Of a stretch of 64,000 nucleotides of DNA, positions 1 through 11,823 are shown piece after piece. A program made the translations under genes and the position numbers. The stretch comes from Lethocerus indicus (lineage: Eukaryota > Arthropoda > Insecta > Hemiptera > Belostomatidae): the NCBI GenBank assembly GCA_019843655.1, contig JACDQD010000010.1, forward strand, positions 2,587,637-2,651,636, in the 5' to 3' direction. Position 1 is the stretch's first letter; each line of letters opens with the position of its first letter. Under the pieces are notes generated by a model. The model was not told where the DNA came from and made no database searches. It saw only the letters and a list, made by a program, of their open reading frames with translations.

Positions 1-1057
1 TTGTTTACACACTGAATGCTGCACCTCTGAATGTTTTTGCTAAATGTTATTGTAATAATTATTTTTGCCAACTTGGATATGTAGTTGTTTTGAGGCATTT
101 ACCTCATGATCTCTCTCTCTCTCTCTCTCATCCTTTCTCATTCTCTTCATTCATTCTTTCATAAACTCAAAGGAACTCCTCTCATCTTATTTTCTCCTGG
201 TTATCACTGTTGTTTGTTCCGTGTGACTCACTCTGTCTCTCCTGTACTCTCTGTGGTCCGAAGCCCCCCACACACGAGTGTTACTACAAGTGCAGTTTGT
301 GCGTGTGTACGTGTGTTCTCGTGCGCATTGTGTTCTGCGCAAGGAAAATAAAAAATTATTAAGTAGTAAAAGTAGCTGTTAGTACTAGTAGTGTTATTGA
401 AGATAGTTTTTACGTTTTAATAAATTTTATCGATTAAGTGCAAGGTGCAGTGCAGAGATAGCCCACCCCGACAGATAGGTAATTTAGACTGCCAACAAAT
501 TGGGACGTTATATATTTAAAAAGAAATAATAATAATAAATTGAAATAAATTTAAAAGTAGTTTTGTAAAATAATATTTTAGCCTACACCTAGTGTGTGTA
601 CAGCAAAGAAAATTAAGATGCCTTCAGAAAAGTACAAAACAAAAATAAATGGAAATATGTTATTGTATCTAATAGTTAAACAAAAATTGAAAGGCATTAC
701 ATTGTGTAAATTAAATACAACTTGTTTAGCGCAGTCCTGTCTGACAACAGGCACCGAACAAATTGTCATTTCGACAGAAACAAATTATTGAAACCAATAT
801 ACTTTTTCTAGTTCTTCAAACTTTATATTGTTTTTACAGATTTAAAAGTTTAATTACATTGTTATTTTGTAATTTTAAAATGAATAATTTATTTTATCTC
901 TTGTTCTGGGCCTGTTGTTATTTATTTTGTAATATTATTGTTGTTAATTGTATAGATTATATAATGAAAAAGTGAAACCAATAATTTTATTGCACAGTTG
1001 ATTCGGTTTTTTCGTAATAACATTCCAGTCTGGACTTTGTGAAATCTGGAAAAAGAG

Positions 1058-1127
<70 letters not shown>

Positions 1128-3760
1128 GGATACTATGGGCATCAAACTGTTAGTTAGCGGCCTGGGCTATCACCACTCGTCGTTTGTTTGTGTTGAAAAA
1201 TTATAACGACGACAAAGACCGGCCGATTTATGATTTATTGATAATTATAGTGTGTGAGGCGATGATCGCACAGCTTGTTGAGAAAAACTTATTCGTATAT
1301 ATATTTAAAAAAATATGAATCTTAACTGTTTAAAAAATAAATAATAATAATATTAATAATACATTTGGATATCGGTATGTATATCCAAGAAAAAATGTTT
1401 TTCTGTGTGTTTACATTTTGTTGAAAAAATTTTTAAAATGTGTAAGCGAGAAAACAGACTTTTACATTCCAAAAATCATTTTCTTTTTCTTTTTTTTTCT
1501 ATCTTCTCATCGTGGCACGTTTGTGTTCAAACAGAAAAAAAAACAAAAAAATTGTCGAGTGATATTTTTGGTAATGGTTTTGTGTTAAACGTGTTGCAGA
1601 CACACACACACAACATTCTTGTCGTCTTTGTATTTTTTTTTCTTCGAACTTAAATTAATCGTTCATCGTTGACTTTTTGTAACACACACACACATCATTG
1701 GGGGAGCGCGGTGTTGGGTTAAAATAAAATTCTTTTTCGCTTTAAATTTTGTTTAAGTCACAACTCCAGAGAGCCGATGCAGGAATTGTTGAAGATGCCT
1801 CGGGGAAAAAAATGAAAAAAAAATTATAACAAAAAATATCGTTATGTTGAAAAAATTCTAATTTTTTTCTTTTCTTCTTTAATTCGTTCAATTTTGAATT
1901 ATTTTTAACTATAAAGAATGAATGAGTTTTATATTTGTGTACGTTCGAGCGTATGTCCGCATAATGTCTATTATGTGTTCACATGCAGTATATATATGTG
2001 TATAAATATAATTTAATTTTATATAAGTAGAAATCGCGTGTGAATGTGAATATGTGATGAATGTGTCACAGTTACCTTGGGATTTTATGTTGTCAGTCAG
2101 AAGAAAACAAACAAATAAAACAAGCATAACAAAGAGAAAACAGTAAAGTTGATCCTGATATAAAGTTCGTTTGGACAGACAGGACAAAATCACTATCTTG
2201 TTTCGAAACTATGTTTGCTAGAGAACATAAAACCTTGCACAGGAGCATATATTTTGATTTATATATATACATATGTACATATAAGAGAGTATGCTATATA
2301 TTTTTCTGTATATCTAAATATATATAAATAATTTCATACGATAATTGGCCTTTTAAATAACTGTATATAGGAAATATTTTTTTTAAATATTATTTTCTTT
2401 TGTTTCTTGTCAAACGAGTGCAATTTGTAATAAAAAAAAACAAAAGGGAAAAAACTCTCAGCGTTTGTTGTTGTCATCATCAGTGTAAAATTGAGGGATG
2501 AGGTGAAAAAAATTGAAAAAAAATGTGAATTCTGTAAAACTCATTAATTTTTGGCTAATTGTCCACTTTCTGTCACTGCCAGGCTTTTATGATCTGTCAC
2601 TTACGTTAAATATAAGTAGAATGCTATGATGATGCATGGTGTACAATTGTGATGTTTAAAACGAGAAGAGCAAAGGTATTTTGGTATGTAATGTAAAGAT
2701 ATATAAATATATGCATATATATATATTTTTATGAACGAGAACATTAAACAGTATCTTTTGTGGTTTTTTTTAATTTGTCAAAGAAAGTGATAAGTGAAAC
2801 AAATCTATTGTGATTTTATGAGGGATAGAGAGTTTATTTTTAAAAGAGAACATACAGTTGAATTTTAATCCCGGTTATACAGATTTTATTCCTGTTGACA
2901 GCTATATACGGTAGCATTGTTATAATTACACAATTTTGATAGCTTTTATTTTTTTTCCTTTTAATAGTTCGAAAGACACATCACACATTTTTAAAGCGAG
3001 TTTGTTTAGCGCAAAGTATTAAGAAAATAATATATCACTAAACAAATTCTTGTTTGGAATTGAGCAATGAAATGTTGTAATAAGCCTAATGTTTTTTAAC
3101 AATTGTATAATAAATGTATTTTAATTGTTGTTTTATGTTTAAATCCATTAAGCAAGAAGATTTTTAAAAAATTTCTATAAATTTTAATACTGGTCTCTTT
3201 TTTCTTTTACAATTTCTTCTTTGAGAACAGGATGTTAACTGAAACTCAATCTTTGATGACACTATATATGTATTATATCATTCTTAATTATGTATTGTAT
3301 TTACATAATTTGAAAAACATGAGAGTAGAGGGCATAGTATATTTAAATCAACATTCAATATGACGGACTCAGACCCAAATAAATAGAGGGGGAGGATAAC
3401 CAATCTCCCAAATAATAATGAATGTGATATATATATACATATATATAATCTGGCTGGTGATCATTGCATCCGCGTTGAGCTGTGGTCCAGTCCCCGTATG
3501 TGATCGCTCCTTTAAAAAAAGAATATTATCATGGCATTTTTCTTTGGTTATTATATTTTACCTTTTACCGTATTTTTTTTGTTCTTAATTATGTTATATA
3601 TATTAAGAGAAAAAAATTGTTACCTCAATTTATTATTATAGTTGTACTTGTATTTTACCATAATTAACAAGTCATCATTACCATGTTAATAATATAATTT
3701 AATGATTACTGTTGCATTGCTGTTATTACTACTGTAAATAAAACGTATTGTTGGCATCTT
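1..3760 (+). other. probable long 3' UTR of a plus-strand gene starting left of the window
   Basis: The stretch is very AT-rich, with many poly-T and poly-A tracts, AT microsatellites and Pumilio-like TGTAAATA/TGTATATA words. All frames are broken by stops and no splice-bounded coding segment was found. It ends at a good polyadenylation arrangement near 3737-3768. This composition is usual for long insect 3' UTRs. The coding part, if any, would lie left of base 1, so gene identity and even transcription are inferred. It could instead be plain AT-rich intergenic DNA. Confidence 0.4.
1061..1122. repeat. (AT)n microsatellite
   Basis: About 31 uninterrupted AT units. It lies in the AT-rich left arm of the window and has no coding relevance. 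Confidence 0.97.
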
Positions 3761-3768
3761 TTGTGTGG
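3737..3768 (+). terminator. polyadenylation signal with GU-rich downstream element
   Basis: AATAAA at 3737-3742 is followed about 18 bases later by a GT-rich run (TTTTGTGTGG, 3759-3768). This is the spacing expected for cleavage and polyadenylation between the two. It marks the likely 3' end of the AT-rich transcript to its left. AATAAA is frequent in such DNA, so the call rests on the pairing with the GT-rich element. Confidence 0.4.
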
Positions 3769-4340
3769 ATGCCCTTTTATGTTTTTATATGTTTTGTTCC
3801 TGGTCGATTGATGGTCTCACGAATATTTGTCGAAAAAGAAAAAAAAATGAAAATCAATCATAATGTAAATACTGATAAGAATATGCGTATAAAATAGTTT
3901 TCAGTTGAATAAAAAAAATAAATGAAATTAAAAAAAAACCGACTGTTCACAAAGGGGTTGGCACGCGTTTCGAGGAAATCGAGCGTTGTGAAACTCCGTT
4001 TCTTCTCACAAATCATTTTCCTTTTTTATCAATTGTTAATTGAATATATAGATAATATATCCTGAACACAGTTAGGAGAATTGTTGACAAAGTGAAACTC
4101 TTTCCTTCTTCCAGTTAACAAATATATAATATTTGTGAATGAGATGTAGGTAATAAAAACCAAAATATTTTAATGGTTTACATTTTTATTTACTCAATCC
4201 CTGGACTTATACAAAAAATAAAAACTTTGCTATTTGGAAGGGCATAGAATGGTAACCTAGACAAGTTTCTACTTCTTACAATTATCACCAGTATTTTTTC
4301 AATAATAGGAAACCTGCATAAGACAGAGAGGTTTAAAATT
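3769..4340. other. AT-rich noncoding stretch
   Basis: It follows the putative polyadenylation site. It holds poly-A tracts and stop-rich frames only. No gene, RNA or repeat structure was recognised here. Confidence 0.6.
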
Positions 4341-4460
4341 CTTTCTGCGTGAATTTTTTATGCAAACTATTTTCAGGGGATCGAAATTTCTCTTAATAAA
4401 AAATCAGAATTCGGATTTGGAGTGATCATTGACCAGAGCAGTCTCTTGACTAAGGGCAAC
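4341..4460. repeat. ~145-bp dispersed element, copy 1 (degenerate)
   Basis: It shares blocks with copies at 5505-5652 and 6228-6372: AACTATTTTC followed by GGG and GAAATTT, then a block containing CAGTCTCTTGACTAA. It lacks the GC-rich right end (GCGGCCGCCATTAG type) present in the other two copies. It is the most diverged of the three. Confidence 0.7.
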
Positions 4461-4749
4461 TGAGAGTGAGAAGGATTAAACCAGATATATATATTTTAGA
4501 ATTCTTTTCAGTTTCCAGGTTTGATGCCAAGTGCAATATGATTAAAAATTATTAATAAATCAAAGACGTTTACAATTCAAAACAGGATTTTATATTTTAC
4601 AGTAAAAAAAATCAATTCAAATAAACCAAGATCTTGCTTATTCTAAGGATGAAAGAAGCAAATTGCATTTAAAAGCACAACCAATGCAATTTATCAAAAA
4701 AAAATACTGTAATAGTTGTACAAGGTTTTCAACCTACATACTTAATTAA

Positions 4750-6007
4750 AACCACTGCCCTAATGATCCATCAGTTAACCATCAATTAATATATTTAATT
4801 GGATATATAAAGTGCACTGAAATGAACAAAAATATATATACATCATTAATGCAGCAATGAAAAAGTTGTTGATTGTATTTTAGAGCATCACTTCACTGTT
4901 TAACATTATTAAACATGAAACTTGTTTAAATTACAAAACATAAACCTGATTTAAATTATTAAACATAAAACCATTTATTAAAATCTTATTAAGTTTTCAG
5001 AATTAAAATAATATGGCAATTAATTACATAGATTTATAAGGGGGTAATATTTATGGACATATAACTTCAGAGTAATTCAAGATAATTCATTTTTTACCTC
5101 CATTGCCTTAAAAAGTAAAAATTAAGAAGGACGGACTTAAGTTTACCAATTTTTTTTTTAATTTAGCATATTCAGTGGAAAGAAGTCATTCAGCATACGT
5201 TACTTACATTACACTTAAAATGATTTTTATTAGTCAGGCAGTTAATGAGTGCTTGTAAAATGCATTCAATATGCAGTATAGTGTTTCATTTTTATAACTA
5301 ATGAGAGATGAACAATTTTAGAGAGATGACATAGAGTATTTGGAAGTTTGTGAAAATGCCTGCTCTGTGTTCTCTCACTGCATTTCCTTTTAATTATCTA
5401 ATTGTTTATATTTTGGTACTTATTTTAATAGCAGATTTGAGTGCAACATCTAGAACAATATTGTAAAAATTAATAGATTTAAAAAATTCCTAATTCTCTG
5501 CGCCGGGCCGATTTCTTTGTGACGATTTTTTACCCCAACTATTTTCAGGGAGCGGAAATTTTTCTCGAACGAAAAATCAGAATTTATATTAATCATTGGC
5601 TAGAGCGGTCTCTTGACTAAAGCAGTCTTCGTTGGAGAGCGGCCGCCATTAGCCACTAGAAATGGAACGGTTAAATCGCGCTGTGGGCCCCCAACAGACA
5701 GTAAATTATTTACACTTTATTCTTTTTTTCTTTCTAGTAAACAATATCCATACAGTGTATATTGAACAGTAAACAGTTAATACAGAAGTTAGGCGTAGTC
5801 AACAGACGAACCAGTTTTATGTACACTTAATTGCTACATTTGTGTAACTATCAACACATATACATAACATATATACAGTTGGACGGGCTAGTCAGAGCAT
5901 TGTTTCGTTATACTTCGTTATGTTTTAACTGGGACTTAAGTAGTACAGATTATTCCAATAGATATGATTCGCCACGATTTTGCATAACTTCGAAATATTA
6001 GTGCGCA
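4750..6007. repeat. large duplicated segment, copy A
   Basis: The segment matches 8634-10643 with few differences by eye, especially 5025-5480 against 9791-10255. Copy A lacks about 890 bases present in copy B (8900-9790). It carries an extra ~145-bp block (5505-5652) that copy B lacks. No coding sequence, terminal inverted repeat or poly-A tail was recognised, so the class is unknown. It may be a non-autonomous transposon or a local segmental duplication. Confidence 0.85.
5505..5652. repeat. ~145-bp dispersed element, copy 2
   Basis: It reads GTGACGATTTTTTA, then AACTATTTTC, GGAAATTTTTCT, GTCTCTTGACTAAA and CAGTCTTCG, and ends GAGAGCGGCCGCCATTAG. The right end combines a GAGAG word with a GCCGCCAT word that resembles a YY1/Pho site. 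It sits inside duplicated copy A but is absent from the matching place in copy B, so it was either inserted in A or deleted from B. Confidence 0.85.
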
Positions 6008-6227
6008 GCTAATATTAATTATCTAAATACTTATATAAACTAATAATATTAGTACTGAAGCAGGCTGCTTTTTTAATTTAATTCAATTTTTATCTGGACC
6101 GGTTCTTGTATCCAATCTGGGTTGTTGTATTGCAAGTGCGTGTTGAGCAGACGCCTCTGAATTGTGTAGAAGGAAAAAATAACTCGGCAAATAATATTGA
6201 CAAAAAAAAAGAAACGAAAAACTGATA

Positions 6228-6372
6228 GGACCGACTTTGTGACGATTTTTTATCCGAACTATTTTCCGGGGGGTGGAAATTTTTCTTAAATGAAAAAATG
6301 ATAATTTTGATTCACTGACCCTGGGCAGTCTCTTGACTAAATCAGTCTTCGGCAGAGAGCGGCGGCCATTAG
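6228..6372. repeat. ~145-bp dispersed element, copy 3
   Basis: It matches copy 2 over its full length, from CCGACTTTGTGACGATTTTT to GAGAGCGGCGGCCATTAG, and lies about 720 bases to its right in the same orientation. It lies outside the large duplicated segment, which shows that the 145-bp unit is mobile or duplicated independently. Confidence 0.85.
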
Positions 6373-8633
6373 ACCTAGTGTAGAGTAATTTTCTCGGTTT
6401 TCTTATTTGGACGACGTCTAAAGCCGTACAAATAGACTGAATCCTAAGTGAATTTTGTAGTCCGTGGTTTAGATTAATAACGTTCGCGAGTTACAATGTG
6501 CGTTTGGATGAAAAAAGTGTTCGAATGTGTGATACGTTGTTGGCTGGGCAGAATCCGACGACCCCCCCGGGTAAGTTTTCTTTTACTCATTTCACTTATT
6601 CCCAGTTCTCTATAGAACATAGAGTGATATTTATAGTAAGACGTTATGTATCGTTTAAAGTGAGAACTGGGGGAAAAAACTAGTAGACATAATTATAGAT
6701 TAAAACAGATTTAATGGAGAGAGTCGATTGAGAAAAAGGAACAAATATGGCGGCGAGTTTGCCCCGAGTTACAATTTAATACAAAATATGAAATATCCTA
6801 TAATAGTAAGTTCTTATTCGCTTTACTTTTAAATTTTATATTTTTGTCGTTCAATTGATATTTGGCATATTGTCTATTTATGTATAGCAGCGTTGAAATC
6901 ACATAACGCTAATAGAAATAACCTCCAGTGATTTCTATATTGCTGTATTGCTTGGATTGCTGATACAGGTTCCAATAATGCAACTCTCCAATAATGTTAC
7001 ATTAAATAATGCATATTCAGTTTTTTTTCTCATTGTATAATCTTGTATTAGTTGAGTTTATTTGTGCAAAACATTTATAGCATTTATTAATGGAAATATG
7101 TGAGCTCAACCTCAAATGATCAAAGCACCAATAAATTACTGTGCAATTGAATTTTTTATTGGACAAGAAAATACATATTAGTCATTATTATACGGCAACT
7201 TCTGAAATCGCTTTGAGAAATATGCAAATAATTATTAGAAGATTGAAACGTATGAATATTAATAAAACAAAAATGTGTGCATATGGATCCGTAAAATTGA
7301 ACTTTTTAAAATCATTTTGAAACCTTTGCTAAATAAGTTGACTCCGATGGTCCAATGATATACTCTGAGTTGCACTTCAAAAAGTGATTTGAGATTGAAT
7401 AATTTTGACTTGTGGAGGCTGTTTGTTGGGAAATAAATTTGAAGAAATATTGATTTTTTTATTGAAGCCACAACAGTTTCTTTCTGTAAATTATATAAAG
7501 AATGAACTCTTGGAAGTAGGATAAAAACAGTAGTAAATAACACACTGCATAAAAAAATTTAATTTTACAAAGAGCATAACACATTTATAGGTTAATAAAA
7601 ATTTAACAATTTACCTTTTCTCAAGACGACAGTCAACACTTATATCGGAATTGTAGTGTGTGTGCTAAAGAATATCAGTGAAAGTTTTTAGGTATATATT
7701 GAATACCACATATCTGGGTGTCACAATAGGTTATACCTTATAACAAAATAAACCTAATGTTATTTTAAACGCTACACTTTTCAAAAAGGAAGTTGGTATG
7801 TTCATACATTTTTACAAACATTACAAAAATACTTACACGACTATATGTACACGAAGCCTGCCACAATATTACACAGGCACTTGGCAATATCTACAATTAA
7901 GGATAAGTTCATCATCAAACTATATAGAAATAAAAAACATATGGAATATGTTTGAGTAATTTATCATTTTTCTTTTTCATTTCATGGTAACTTCATACAT
8001 TTCACAATATCACATTCATAATTTAACAGTTATCAAACTTTATAATTATAGAAAATTATTGGATGGGATAACACTGAAATAGTTTTTTGATTGGTTTCTT
8101 TAAAACATTTCATGCACAATTTATAATTCTTTAATATTTTATTTTACTTTCCCATTAATTAGGTTTTGAAAAATAAAGTTTATTTGAGGAAGATAAATTG
8201 GCTGAAAGCAAGTAAAGGCCTAGAGATAACTATAGATCTGCTCTGTACTCTATTCCAGTTTGTAATTGGAGAAATCCTTGTTACTTTTACAAGGTATCTC
8301 TTACCATAAGTACTGTACACAAGGACCAGTGTCATGCCAGCAGATTTGTTGCCTATCAGTCAGTTGTAAAGAGGAACAAACTACTAGGAGTTAGCACAAA
8401 AGGAGATGAAAATACAGCTCATTGGGTTTCTGTATAAGTCCTGGAGTCATTAGGTGTGCCGCTAAATAGAAATTACAATATTGAAATTTTAAAAATATTA
8501 ATACCTTACATCATTTCTATACCTTGTTTCTTTCTTAATTCATTGCAGGCACGCTTAATTTACTAATGCATTGTTGCTTAAGAATATAACAATTAATATT
8601 CTCTCAGTTTAATAGCGTAAAAACTGAGTCAAT
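6373..8633. other. AT-rich noncoding spacer between the duplicated segments
   Basis: Only short stop-bounded frames occur and none has a recognisable product. The left end, 6400-6700, is somewhat richer in CpG. No RNA gene or repeat was seen in the rest. Confidence 0.55.
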
Positions 8634-10643
8634 AGCCACTAGCCTAATGATCCATCAGTTGACCATCTATTAATATATTTAATTGGATATATAAAGTGCA
8701 CTGAAATGAACAAAAATATATACATCATTAATGCAGTAATGAAAAAGTTGTTGATATTAATTTTAGAGCATCACTTCACTGTTTTTACATTATTAAACAT
8801 GAACCGGGTTTAAATTACAGAACATAAACTTGATTTAAATTACTGAACATAAAACATGCGGTTATTAAGATCTTATTCAGTTTTCAGAATTAAAGTCAGA
8901 AATCTGTTTGATAAAATATGTATGCTGCTTGCGTTATCTGTTGAGAATTAATACAGTAGGCCCCTTCATAATCATTCTCTCCCCAATAAAAACATGTTTC
9001 TTAAGAAATAAATTCTACTTAACAGTGAATAGGTATTATTGCTTAATGAATTTGCAAATATGTATAAGCATCTAGAATGTTATATTCCACTCCCATACTG
9101 ATAGGGATAAAACATTTATTTATTATTCAGTTCCTGCACTGTCACATAAATATTTTACCAAATTTCAGTATTAATTCTGTGTTAGAGAATCAGAAGCACT
9201 GAGCTTATGCTTGTGCTATTTAACTTTTATTATTAGTATCAAATAGAAAGTTTACAGAATAAAAGTTGCTCTAACACTATTGCCTAAATGCCTAGATGTA
9301 CAATTTGAAAATATTAACAATACAATTGTCAGATATATTAAGATTAAAAAATGTTACTATAATGAAAATAGATTTCCTAGAACTAAAGCCATTGGATATA
9401 TTTTAATAAATTCAGACTCTTCTATATGTTTTTTAATGATTCAAGTTGAATTGTAGTGGTAAGACAAACTGTTGTAATTATTTTTTTTTGAAGCATTGCA
9501 CAAGAGCATGAAATAAATTTTCATGAACTAATTTTTGTATTTCATATGATACTAATGAAGAAAATACTGAAAAGATTGACATTGCCATATGTAGTAACTT
9601 ATTTTAATAGGTAAAATATCTGAAGCAGGATGATTTTCTTGAATTGCCTTCTCAATTTAAAACATTAAAAGATTACTATGAAACTTACAATCAATGTGAG
9701 TAGTAATTATATCAGTTTAAAAAATACAATCTTCAATAACAACACAATGCTATTTATAAAAGGGTTTAAAGCTGAAAAATAATTTTTATATATGGGAATT
9801 AATTACATAGATTTATAAGGGGGTAATATTTATGGACATATAACTTCAGAGTAATTCAAGATAATTCATTTTTTACCTCCATTGCCTTAAAAAGTATAAA
9901 TTAAGAAGGACGGACTTAAGTTGACCAATTTTTTTAATTTAGCATATTCAGTGGAAAGAAGTCATTCAGCATACGTTACTTACATTACACTTAAAATGAT
10001 TTTTATTAGTCAGGCAGTTAATGAGTACTTGTAAAATGCATTCAATATGCAGTATAGTGTTTCATTTTTATAACTAATGAGAGATGAACAATTTTAGAGA
10101 GATGACATAGAGTATTTGGAAGTTTGTGAAAATGTCTGCTCTGTCATCTCACACTGCATTTCCTTTTAATTATCTAATTGTTTATATTTTGGTACTTATT
10201 TTAATAGCAGATTTGAGTGCAACATCTAGAACAATATTGTAAAAATTAATAGATTTAAAAAAATCCTAATCCTCTACACCAGGCGAGGAGCCACTAGAAA
10301 TGAAACAGTTAAAACGGGTTGTGGGCCCCCAAGAGACACTAAATTATTTACACTTTATTCTTTTTTTTTTAGTAAAACATATCCATACAGTGTATATTGC
10401 ACAGTAAACAGTTAATACAAAAGTTACGAGTAGTCAACAAACAAACATGATTTTATGTACACTTAATTGCTACATTTGTATAACTATCAACACACATAAA
10501 TAACATACATACAGTTGGATGGGCTAGTCAGAGCATAGTTTCATTGAACTTCGTTATGTTTTAACTGAGACTTAAGTAGTACAAATTAATCCAATACATA
10601 TGATTCCGCATTATTTTGCATAACTTCAAAATATCAGTGCACA
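8634..10643. repeat. large duplicated segment, copy B
   Basis: Homologous to 4750-6007 in the same orientation. Matching blocks are 8634-8896 and 9791-10643. An internal stretch of about 890 bases, 8897-9790, has no counterpart in copy A. The right half includes a run starting GGGCCCCCAA that is also present in copy A (5685 onward). No transposase or reverse transcriptase reading frame is visible. Confidence 0.85.
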
Positions 10644-10874
10644 ATATGAAAAAAAACCCAATAAGAATTGAGTCGAATACTGTGAATAGTAATTCATGCA
10701 ACTTTTTGGAATTACTTTCCAAATTTTTGTGATCTAATGAAATGTAGAGTCCTCTGCCTATCAGCATGTCAAACTCAATCAACATTGAGCAGTATTTCTC
10801 ATATTGTCCCTCAGCTTCTTCTCAACTTTTAAGAATAGCTAATATTAAAAATATAAAGTATATAACTATTTTTA

Positions 10875-11662
10875 TATACAAATTATCCGCGTTTTTATTT
10901 TATACAAACGAATACTTGGGAAGGATAGTGGAGCATTTTTAGTTTCAAGTCGTTGTTAAAACTTTTATTCCACTCTGGTGCCATAGATGAAATTCTGCAA
11001 CTAAATAATAGCATTATGTAGAAATATTGACGAAAATTCTGGTGGCTTATACATTTACCTTTTCTATAGAAAGAGATTCTAAAATTCGATTTAATTTGAA
11101 ATTTAGTCTCTGCCATAAAATATTGGAGCGCGTTTTTTAATTTTATAATTGTTTGAAATTAAGGGATCCGAATGTCATCATTGGCCAGATTTTCTTGCCG
11201 CCTGATAGGCCCGAACTATTTAGCCAGCAGTAGTCCTACCGGAAGTTAGTTAGTGGTAATTCTGGTTGCTGAAACCTTTGCTAATTTACTTTAATGCTGT
11301 TAGACCGTCAGAGACAGAGTCATAATAGCGGTTTAGATTGAAAGGACGTCTGCCGTCTGTATCGTTGCAAAGAATATAAAAATTGTTATAGTTCTGTATC
11401 AAGTTTACTTTAAATTCAATGTAATGTCTCGTTCGTTTGGGAAACGGTGCTCCGGAAGGATGGGTGAGACTGTCGCTGGCCGGCCGGCAGCAAGCGGCTG
11501 TCTCGGCGGCTGCTTCCGGTCACCTTCCGATCCGAAAAAATCGTAGATACTTCTACCGAAGACTGTAGAGGATTGTTGGCTCCGGCCTTGAAAAGTGTAT
11601 TGGGGAGTCGCTTATTCCTTTTTGGCGGCGGCTGTCCAGCAGCCGGCCCGGGTGGACTGCGG
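10875..11662 (-). other. probable 3' UTR of the tetraspan gene
   Basis: It follows directly on the stop codon at 11663-11665 on the minus strand. Near the stop it is GC-rich, then AT-rich. An AATAAA on the minus strand (TTTATT at 10894-10899) is followed by T/G-containing AT-rich sequence, a possible cleavage region. The endpoint is inferred; a longer UTR running into the repeat is possible. Confidence 0.35.
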
Positions 11663-11823
11663 CTAGCAGCAGGGCTTGGACGGGTCGAGGTTCGGCCCCT
11701 TGATCATCTCTATGAGCGGCTCGGTGTCCACTATCTCGGGCGTCTTCGGGGTCCAGTCCCCGGGCGAACCGCCCTCGCTAGGGCTGCAGCCCCCTTTTCC
11801 GGTCACCTCGCTCGATTCCGAAT
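11663..11823 (-). CDS. tetraspan DUF4728-like membrane protein, terminal coding exon
   Basis: Last coding exon of a multi-exon minus-strand gene (residues 240-292 of the in-window product). The acceptor GTCGCAG precedes base 11823. The exon starts with two bases that complete an Asp codon with the single G left by the exon ending at 13823, so the phases fit. It encodes a hydrophilic cytosolic tail rich in Ser, Gly, Pro and acids, with TPKTPE (possible proline-directed phosphosites). It also has DTEPLI, which fits the [DE]xxxL[LI] endosomal/lysosomal sorting motif, and ends in KPCC before TAG. The other two frames contain stops, and codon use is GC-rich, unlike the surrounding intron. Pairing with the upstream exon is inferred from phase and order. 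Confidence 0.65.

Noticed and set aside
8634..10297. AGCCACTAG direct repeats at 8634-8642 and 10289-10297 as a target-site duplication
   Set aside because: The homology with copy A continues past the right repeat, and copy A lacks the left repeat in clear form, so they do not bound an insertion.
10561..11116. Two minus-strand frames of about 73 codons as transposase relics
   Set aside because: No recognisable catalytic or DNA-binding motif. They lie in the repeat and probable 3' UTR.
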